DNA from: CAYRVX01 sp964642165
GTDB lineage: Bacteria; Planctomycetota; Phycisphaerae; SM23-33
Reading direction: 5' to 3'
Assembly (NCBI GenBank): GCA_964642165.1
Contig: CAZXOC010000255.1
Location: forward strand, 1-10,911
Length of the DNA stretch: 10,911 bases
Part shown: positions 5,656 to 10,911 of the stretch, one piece after another
Layout: each line of letters begins with the position of its first letter
Numbering within the stretch: position 1 is the stretch's first letter
Made by a program: the position numbers and the translations under genes
The notes under the pieces: generated by a model
Told to the model about the DNA's origin: nothing
The model's input: only the letters and a program-made list of their open reading frames with translations
Databases searched by the model: none

Positions 5656-6024
5656 ATGATGAAGGCATGCAGATTGGTGATGCTGGGACTGGTGCTGACG
5701 GCCTGCTCGGCGTCGGCCCTTGCCGAGGGCGACCCGAACGCCGGCAAGGCGCCGGGCCCCGGGGCCGCCGCGCCGGGCGAGGCGGACGACGGTTCCTGGA
5801 TGCGCGCCGTGGCGATGATCGGGGCGTGTCTGGGCGCGGCCCTGGCGGCGGCCGGCGGCGGCTACGGCGTCGCCCGGATCGGCAGCGGCTGCATCGAGTC
5901 CATCGCGCGCCAGCCCGAGGCCGCCCGGGACATGTTCGCGCCGATGGTGGTGGCCGCCGGCATGGTGGAGGTGGGCATGCTCTTCGCCATCGTCGTCTGC
6001 CTCGTGACCGTCCTGAAGCACTGA
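5656..6024 (+). CDS. atpE: F-type ATP synthase subunit c with N-terminal signal-like extension
   Basis: Subunit c is the hairpin proteolipid that oligomerises into the rotor ring. The mature part (residues about 48-122) has two helices joined by the loop ARQPEA (84-89). The ion-binding carboxylate is Glu105 in AAGMVEVGMLF. Helix 1 lacks the glutamine, and helix 2 the Glu-Ser pair, of sodium-binding rings, so proton coupling is inferred. At 122 residues it is about 40 longer than typical (75-85). The excess is a hydrophobic leader (MMKACRLVMLGLVLTACSASALA), with both a lipobox-like LTAC and a possible signal-peptidase I site after ALA, followed by a Gly/Ala/Pro linker. AGGAG 7 nt upstream supports the ATG at 5656; the TTG at 5653 is ignored. 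Confidence 0.95.
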   Translation: MMKACRLVMLGLVLTACSASALAEGDPNAGKAPGPGAAAPGEADDGSWMRAVAMIGACLGAALAAAGGGYGVARIGSGCIESIARQPEAARDMFAPMVVAAGMVEVGMLFAIVVCLVTVLKH

Positions 6025-6054
6025 CGGCCCCGCGTGCCCCTGGGAGAGCAGGTG

Positions 6055-6663
6055 ATGGCTCGAGATCATCCAGCCGGATGCGGCGTCTTGCGGCGGACGA
6101 CGGGGGGCGCGGTCGTTCTCTGCGTCGCGGCGAGCGCGGCGGCGGCGGGCGAGACGGGCAGCCGGACCGGCGACCTCGGGCAGGCCGTCGTCGCGCTGCT
6201 CGTCTTCGCGGGCGTCCTGTTCATCCTCGGGCGCTTCGCCTGGAAGCCGGTGATCGCCCAGCTCAAGCGGCGCGAGGAGGAGATCGTGGATCGCCTCCGC
6301 GACAGCGAACGGCGCGAGCGCGAGGCCCAGGAGCTGGAGGCCAGCCACCGCGCCCGCCTCGACCGCGCCGAGGCCGAGGCCAAGCAGATCCTTGCCAAGA
6401 GCCTCGAGGAGGCCGCCCAGGCCCGGGAGGAAATGCTCGCCTCCGCGCGCGATCAGGGCGCCAAGACCATCAAGGGCGCCAAGGCCGAAATCGAGCAGTT
6501 CAAGGAGACCGCCCTGGCCGACCTCCAGCAGGCGATGGCCGGCCTGGCCGTCGACATCGCCGGCGAGATCATCCGCGAGGAGCTCAGCCCCGACAAGCAG
6601 CACGACCTGATCGAGGCCTCCCTGGAGCGAATCCGCAACCGGGCCGAAAGGGACGCCGGATGA
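6055..6663 (+). CDS. atpF: F-type ATP synthase subunit b with N-terminal signal-like segment
   Basis: Subunit b is the peripheral stalk that holds the F1 head to subunit a. The 202-residue protein shows one clear membrane helix (about 42-58), then GRFAWKPVIAQLKRREEEI, the usual start of the b dimerisation helix, and a long charged coiled coil rich in Ala, Glu, Arg and Lys to the C-terminus. Ahead of the membrane helix is a second hydrophobic stretch (about 18-32, GGAVVLCVAASAAAAG) that looks like a cleavable signal peptide. Typical b subunits of about 155-170 residues lack it. The ATG at 6055 has GGGAGAG upstream; a GTG at 6034 without a good site was rejected. Its TGA overlaps the ATG of atpH as ATGA. 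Confidence 0.93.
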   Translation: MARDHPAGCGVLRRTTGGAVVLCVAASAAAAGETGSRTGDLGQAVVALLVFAGVLFILGRFAWKPVIAQLKRREEEIVDRLRDSERREREAQELEASHRARLDRAEAEAKQILAKSLEEAAQAREEMLASARDQGAKTIKGAKAEIEQFKETALADLQQAMAGLAVDIAGEIIREELSPDKQHDLIEASLERIRNRAERDAG

Positions 6664-7298
6664 AGGCCCCGGCCAGGCAGGTCGATTCCGTCATGGACCC
6701 CGTGAGCGAGTCGCTCGCCCGCGTCTACGCCGAGGCGCTGCTCGGGCAAGTGCCCTCGGACCCCGAGGCCGAACAGGTCGCCGCCCAGCTCGACGCCATC
6801 GTGGACCTCCTGGATGAGATCCCGGGCTTCGAGGAGCTGCTGACGGCCGCCCTGATCTCCTCGGCCGAGCGCACCGCGGTGGTCGAGCGAATCTTCCACG
6901 CCCGGGTCGGCGAGCCGGTCGAGGCGACGCTGGCCGTCATGGCGGGCGCCGGGCGGCTCGGCCTGCTGCGAACGCTGCGGCGCGTGTTCCGCTCGGCCCT
7001 GCACCGCCGGCAGGGCAAGCGCGAGGTGACGGTCGTCACGGCCGTACCCGTGGCCGAGAAGCATCAGCGGCGCATCGCCGCGGCGCTGGCCGAGACGCTC
7101 CGGGCGGAGCCCGTCGTCAGGTGGGACGTGGATGAGAAGCTGCTCGGCGGCATGGTGGTGCGGATCGGAGACCACGTCTACGACGCCTCCGTCCGCGCCG
7201 AGCTCCACCGCCTGGAAGGTCGCCTGGCGCGCGAGATCCGCCTGGAGCCGCCCGAGGTCGGCGCGGAGGAACCCGCCGTGCCCGACGGTCCGTCGTGA
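6660..7298 (+). CDS. atpH: F-type ATP synthase subunit delta
   Basis: Delta (the OSCP homologue) caps the F1 head and connects it to the b stalk. The 212-residue protein has a helical N-terminal domain (about 15-120, with SLARVYAEALL at 18-28, the usual opening) and the diagnostic C-terminal block DEKLLGGMVVRIGDHVYDAS, followed by AELHRLEGRLA. An extra acidic/proline tail (EVGAEEPAVPDGPS) is unremarkable. The start ATG overlaps the atpF stop by 4 bp; an in-frame ATG at 6693 (MDPVSES) could also serve and would remove 11 residues. A 16-bp spacer follows before atpA. Its N-terminal domain is the expected partner of the alpha N-terminal helix, which appears duplicated here. Confidence 0.94.
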   Translation: MKAPARQVDSVMDPVSESLARVYAEALLGQVPSDPEAEQVAAQLDAIVDLLDEIPGFEELLTAALISSAERTAVVERIFHARVGEPVEATLAVMAGAGRLGLLRTLRRVFRSALHRRQGKREVTVVTAVPVAEKHQRRIAAALAETLRAEPVVRWDVDEKLLGGMVVRIGDHVYDASVRAELHRLEGRLAREIRLEPPEVGAEEPAVPDGPS

Positions 7299-7314
7299 GA
7301 GGTGAGACGAGCCC

Positions 7315-9117
7315 GTGAAGTTCAAGGCCGACGAGATCGCAAGCGTCGTTCGCGAGGAGATCGCCCGCTACCGGAGCCAGTTGAGCCGGGGCGGGGCGGT
7401 CCGGCTGAAGTCCGGCGAGACCGCCCGCGTCATCCAGCAGGAGGTGGACCGCTTCCGCCGCGAGATGGACGTGGCGCACGTGGGGCGCGTGCTGGAGGTC
7501 GGCGACGGCATCGCGCGGATCTACGGCCTGTCCGACGCGATGGCGGGCGAGATGCTCGAGTTCGCCAACGGCGAGATGGGGCAGGTCTTCAACCTGGAGG
7601 AAGGCTCCGTCGGGGCGGTCATCTACGGCTCGTGCGAGGAGATCAAGGCCGGGCAGACCATCCGCGGGACCGGCAAGCTGCTCTCCGTGGCGGTGGGGCA
7701 GGCGCTGATCGGTCGCGTGGTGGACCCGCTGGGCCGCCCGCTCGACGGCCGGGGCGACGTCGTCACCGCCCAGAGCCGCCCCCTGGAGATGCCCGCGCCC
7801 GGCATCGCCGAGCGCCAGCCGGTCCACCAGCCCCTGGAGAGCGGCCTGAAGGCCATCGACGCCATGACGCCCATCGGGCGGGGACAGCGCGAGCTGATCA
7901 TCGGCGACCGCAAGACGGGCAAGACGGCCATCGCCGTCGACACGATGATCAACCAGGCCGGCGGCGACGTGCTGTGCGTCTACGTGGCCATCGGGCAGAA
8001 GGACTCGACGGTCGCCGGCGTGGTCGAGACGCTTCGCGAGCACGGGGCGATGGACCACTGCGTGGTGGTGTCGGCCTCCAGCAGCGACCCGGCCCCGCTC
8101 CAGTACGTCGCGCCCTACGCCGGCTGCGCGATCGCCGAGCATTTCATGATCGAGAAGGGCCTGGACACGCTGGTGGTCTACGACGACCTGACCAAGCAGG
8201 CGGCGGCGTACCGGGAGATCTCGCTGCTGCTGCGCCGCCCCCCGGGTCGCGAGGCCTACCCGGGGGACGTGTTCTACTTGCACAGCCGCCTGCTGGAGCG
8301 CGCCTGCAAGCTGGCCGACCGCTACGCCGTCATGCCCGCCGACACGCCGGAGGACTTCGCCGACGTCGGCAGGCACCGCACGATCCACGTCGGCCCGCTG
8401 GGCAGGCAGGCCGCCGAACGCGAGCGCCAGGCCTTGGACGACCCCGACGCCCACAAGGTCCACCGCCTGCCGAGCTCCGGCGGCTCCATGACCGCCCTGC
8501 CCATCTGCGAAACGCAGGAGGGCGAGGTGGCGGCCTATATCCCGACGAACCTGATCTCCATCACGGACGGGCAGATCTACCTGGAGCCCGGGCTGTTCTA
8601 CGCCGGCGTCCGCCCGGCGATCAACGCGGGCATCTCCGTCAGCCGCGTCGGGTACAAGGCCGCCTGCCCGGCGATGAAACAGGTCGCCGCGAGCCTGCGC
8701 CTGGACCTGGCCGCCTACCGGGAGCTGGTGGCCTACACGCAGGTGAGCATGATGGTGGACGCCGCTACGCAGCGCCAGCTGGACCGCGGCGAGCGGCTGG
8801 TCCGCGTGCTGACCCAGGCGCAGTACCAGCCGCTGCCGGTCGTCGACCAGGTCGTGGCCCTGTACGCCGCCACGCGCGGGTACGTGGACGAGATCGACGT
8901 CGACCAGGTCTCGGACTTCGAGGCCGGACTGCGCCACGTGCTGCGCACGGACCATGTCGAGTTCCGGGACGAGCTGGCCGCCGACCTCGACCTGACCGGG
9001 GCGCGCGAACGGCGCCTCCAGCGGATCCTCGACGCCTACAAGGAGCGGTTCTACTCCAAGGTCCGGCGCGTGCGGCAGCCGGCCCCCCCCGCCGACATCG
9101 AGGCCCCCCAGCCCTGA
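7315..9117 (+). CDS. atpA: F-type ATP synthase subunit alpha, long form
   Basis: Alpha forms the non-catalytic nucleotide sites of the F1 hexamer. Seen directly: the beta-barrel opening VGRVLEVGDGIARIYGL (56-72), Walker A GDRKTGKT (197-204), VYVAIGQKDSTVA (222-234), the Walker B-like LDTLVVYDD (283-291) and the alpha signature PAINAGISVSRVG (434-446). At 600 residues it is about 90 longer than usual (about 505). Two places account for most of this. One is an apparent duplicate of the N-terminal delta-binding helix (7-23 and 35-51). The other is an insertion of about 50 residues (336-388), between HSRLLERACKLAD and GGSMTALPICETQ, where other alphas have a short variable loop. The tail (587-600) is proline-rich. 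The start is GTG at 7315 with GAGAGGTGAG upstream. atpG follows after 3 bp. Confidence 0.97.
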   Translation: MKFKADEIASVVREEIARYRSQLSRGGAVRLKSGETARVIQQEVDRFRREMDVAHVGRVLEVGDGIARIYGLSDAMAGEMLEFANGEMGQVFNLEEGSVGAVIYGSCEEIKAGQTIRGTGKLLSVAVGQALIGRVVDPLGRPLDGRGDVVTAQSRPLEMPAPGIAERQPVHQPLESGLKAIDAMTPIGRGQRELIIGDRKTGKTAIAVDTMINQAGGDVLCVYVAIGQKDSTVAGVVETLREHGAMDHCVVVSASSSDPAPLQYVAPYAGCAIAEHFMIEKGLDTLVVYDDLTKQAAAYREISLLLRRPPGREAYPGDVFYLHSRLLERACKLADRYAVMPADTPEDFADVGRHRTIHVGPLGRQAAERERQALDDPDAHKVHRLPSSGGSMTALPICETQEGEVAAYIPTNLISITDGQIYLEPGLFYAGVRPAINAGISVSRVGYKAACPAMKQVAASLRLDLAAYRELVAYTQVSMMVDAATQRQLDRGERLVRVLTQAQYQPLPVVDQVVALYAATRGYVDEIDVDQVSDFEAGLRHVLRTDHVEFRDELAADLDLTGARERRLQRILDAYKERFYSKVRRVRQPAPPADIEAPQP

Positions 9118-9120
9118 GCC

Positions 9121-10011
9121 ATGGCGAAGACGCGAACCATCCTCAAGCACGTCCGGTCCGTTGGGGGGATCCGCACCGTCACCAACGCGATGCAGACGGT
9201 GGCCTCGGCGCGGTTCAAGCTGGTGCACGGGCGCATCCAGGCCTTCGGGCCGTTCGGCAGCCAGCTTGCCGCCCTCGTCGGCGACGTGCTGCTGCGCTCG
9301 GCGTCGCGGGAGCTCGACCACCCGCTGCTGCGCGCCCCGGCGGGGCTGAAGCGCGACGTGCTGCTGGTCGTGACGAGCAACCGCGGGCTGTGCGGGTCGT
9401 ACAACGCCGCCGTGCTCCGCGTGGCGCTGGAACGCCTCCGCCAACTGCGCGAGGCCGACTACGACGTCCTCCTGCACGTGGTGGGCAGCCGCGGCGTGCG
9501 GCACCTCGAGTTCCGCGGACACCGCCCCGACCGGGTCTACGGCGACCTCGGCGATCCGCCGGACTACGACGCGGTTGCGGGCCTCGCCGACGCCATGATG
9601 TCCGACTTCCTCGACGGCAGGATCAGCGGCCTCGAAGCCGCCTACATGCAGTTCGTCTCGTCCGGGCGGCAGCGGTCGGCCATCGCCCAGCTCCTGCCCG
9701 TGCCCGAGCTGCCCGCGCGAACGCCCGAGGTCGACCCCGAACTGCTCCTGCCGTACGACTTCCTGCCCAGCCCCGAGAACATCTTCCGCAAGCTGCTGCC
9801 GGAGACGGTCCGCCTGAAGCTCTACCAGTGCTTCCTCGACGCCGCCGCCGCCGAGCAGCTCATGAGGCGAGTGGCCATGCGGGCCGCCACCGACAACGCC
9901 GACGACATGATCCGCGAGCTGCGCCTTCGGGCCAATCGCCTGCGACAGATGCAGATCACCACGGAGCTGTCGGAGATCGTGGGCGGCCGCGCGGGGCTGG
10001 GAGAAACGTAG
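9121..10011 (+). CDS. atpG: F-type ATP synthase subunit gamma
   Basis: Gamma is the central rotor shaft that turns inside the alpha/beta hexamer. The 296-residue protein has the expected N- and C-terminal helices of the shaft: IRTVTNAMQTVASARFKL (17-34) and the conserved end AMRAATDNADDMIREL followed by QITTELSEIVGG. The Rossmann-like middle contains VVTSNRGLCGSYNA, also diagnostic. Length is normal. The start lies 3 bp after the atpA stop with no clear Shine-Dalgarno sequence, so it is probably translated by re-initiating ribosomes. A 29-bp spacer separates it from atpD. Confidence 0.96.
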   Translation: MAKTRTILKHVRSVGGIRTVTNAMQTVASARFKLVHGRIQAFGPFGSQLAALVGDVLLRSASRELDHPLLRAPAGLKRDVLLVVTSNRGLCGSYNAAVLRVALERLRQLREADYDVLLHVVGSRGVRHLEFRGHRPDRVYGDLGDPPDYDAVAGLADAMMSDFLDGRISGLEAAYMQFVSSGRQRSAIAQLLPVPELPARTPEVDPELLLPYDFLPSPENIFRKLLPETVRLKLYQCFLDAAAAEQLMRRVAMRAATDNADDMIRELRLRANRLRQMQITTELSEIVGGRAGLGET

Positions 10012-10040
10012 TGGCGAGAAACTGGTAGCTGAGAGCGCAC

Positions 10041-10911
10041 ATGCCCGCGAGAGGCAGAATCGTACAGGTCATCGGGTCGACCTTCGACGCGGAGTTCCCG
10101 GAAGCCCAGCTTCCGGGGATCTACCACGCGCTGGAGGTGCAGCGCGGCGGCGGCGGGGAGGGGCCCGCCCTCGTCACCGGCGAGGTCCAGCAGCATCTCG
10201 GCGGCGGGCGCGTCCGGTGCGTCGCCCTCGGCAGCACCGACGGGCTGGTCCGGGGCATGCCGGTGGCCGACACGGGCACGCCGGTACGGATGCCCGTCGG
10301 GCCGGGCGTGCTCGGGCGCGTCCTCAACGTCCTGGGCGAGCCGATCGACGGCCGCGGCAAGGTCGACGCCGAGGAGCTCCGCTCCATCCACGCCGAGCCG
10401 CCGCCGTTCGACCAGCTCGTGCCGAAGAGCGAGGTCTTCGAGACGGGCATCAAGGTGATCGACCTGCTGGCGCCCTTCGTGCGAGGCGGCAAGACGGGCC
10501 TGTTCGGCGGGGCGGGGCTCGGCAAGACCCTCATCATTCAGGAGCTGATCACCCGCATCGCCACGCGCCACGGGGGCTACAGCGTCTTTGCCGGCGTGGG
10601 GGAGCGCAGCCGCGAAGGCAACGACATGTGGCTCGACATGCAGGACATGGAGATCGGCGACACCGGGCAGATGCTCCTGGAGAAGACGGCGCTGGTCTTC
10701 GGGCAGATGAACGAGCCCCCCGGGGCGCGCTTTCGGGTGGCGCTGTCGGCGCTGACCGTCGCGGAGTACTTCCGCGACGCCGGCGCCGAGACGCTGCTGT
10801 TCATCGACAACATCTTCCGCTTCTCGCAGGCCGGCAGCGAGGTCTCGGCGCTGCTCGGGCGGATGCCCTCGGCGGCGGGCTACCAGCCGACCCTCGCCAC
10901 GGAGATGGGCG
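10041..10911 (+). CDS. atpD: F-type ATP synthase subunit beta, partial (C-terminus off the right edge)
   Basis: Beta carries the catalytic sites that make or hydrolyse ATP. The first 290 residues are present (normal total is about 470). Seen directly: Walker A GGAGLGKT (156-163, with Leu where most betas have Val), GVGERSREGND (185-195) with catalytic Glu188, QMNEPPGARFRVALSALT (222-239), Walker B LLFID (252-256) and the beta block FRFSQAGSEVSALLGRMPSA (259-278). The start at 10041 (MPARGRIVQVIGSTFD) aligns with the family N-terminus and has GAGAG upstream. No frameshift is seen. atpC (epsilon) would normally follow outside the window. Confidence 0.97.
   Translation, partial: MPARGRIVQVIGSTFDAEFPEAQLPGIYHALEVQRGGGGEGPALVTGEVQQHLGGGRVRCVALGSTDGLVRGMPVADTGTPVRMPVGPGVLGRVLNVLGEPIDGRGKVDAEELRSIHAEPPPFDQLVPKSEVFETGIKVIDLLAPFVRGGKTGLFGGAGLGKTLIIQELITRIATRHGGYSVFAGVGERSREGNDMWLDMQDMEIGDTGQMLLEKTALVFGQMNEPPGARFRVALSALTVAEYFRDAGAETLLFIDNIFRFSQAGSEVSALLGRMPSAAGYQPTLATEMG

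Noticed and set aside
5800..6024. Sodium-specific c-ring
   Set aside because: Helix 1 lacks the ion-ligating Gln, and the carboxylate is followed by Val, not Ser, so the sodium signature is absent.
7117..9522. An 801-codon open frame on the minus strand opposite atpA and atpG
   Set aside because: It is a shadow produced by high GC codon bias. The plus strand encodes unmistakable ATP synthase subunits, while the minus-strand product is low-complexity and His/Arg/Gly-rich with no recognisable motif.
10506..10529. Walker A of beta reads GGAGLGKT instead of GGAGVGKT
   Set aside because: This is a conservative change with all catalytic residues kept. It is not evidence of altered function.
1..10911. 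CRISPR array, tRNA/rRNA, transposase, toxin-antitoxin or defence genes
   Set aside because: I scanned both strands and the supplied frames and saw no regularly spaced repeats, no cloverleaf-like CCA-ended genes, and no transposase or nuclease motifs.

Overview
The window is a GC-rich bacterial segment (roughly 70% GC by eye). It looks like a scaffold from a metagenome or draft assembly, because it carries a 100-N gap flanked by an exact 55-bp duplication. Codon use is uniformly GC-biased and I see no sign of recent horizontal transfer. The best-guess host is a planctomycete-like Gram-negative lineage. The hints are the KFKADEIASV-type ATP synthase alpha start, signal-peptide-like N-termini on subunits c and b, and a secreted protein with a DTTGDGRAD-type loop. 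This assignment is inference and was not tested by any search.

Layout. (1) Positions 1-1190, minus strand: pyrimidine genes. pyrR is complete and is followed by, and overlaps, pyrB, which runs off the left edge. A textbook intrinsic terminator hairpin sits at the pyrR/pyrB junction, inside the probable 5' end of pyrB, which suggests attenuation control. A good -35/-10 pair lies upstream of pyrR. (2) Positions 1319-2446, plus strand: an exported protein or lipoprotein of unrecognised family. (3) Positions 2401-2610: the 55-bp repeat, the N gap and the second repeat copy, best explained as an unmerged assembly overlap. (4) Positions 2619-3632, minus strand: a radical SAM protein with a twitch/SPASM-like cysteine pattern at its C-terminus. 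(5) Positions 3816-10911, plus strand: the F-type ATP synthase operon, in the order atpZ-like, atpI-like, atpB, atpE, atpF, atpH, atpA, atpG, atpD. atpD runs off the right edge, and atpC would be expected beyond it. The operon has a near-consensus promoter whose -10 lies inside a perfect 16-bp palindrome.

How the genes work together. The nine plus-strand genes form one tightly packed unit (overlaps or gaps of 66 bp or less) encoding the membrane motor (a, c, b), the stalk (b, delta, gamma) and the catalytic head (alpha, beta), led by two small membrane proteins of the assembly-factor type. Subunit c has the proton-type carboxylate site, not the sodium-type motif. PyrR and PyrB belong to UMP synthesis and its feedback regulation. 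The radical SAM protein and the exported protein are convergent neighbours (17 bp apart if the gap is an artefact) with no evident functional tie to either operon.

I found no mobile element, CRISPR array, tRNA, rRNA or defence system, and no convincing new multi-gene system. The points most worth a second look are an apparent duplication of the delta-binding N-terminal helix in the alpha subunit, a large insertion in the same protein, the palindrome on the atp promoter, and the terminator embedded in the pyrR/pyrB overlap.
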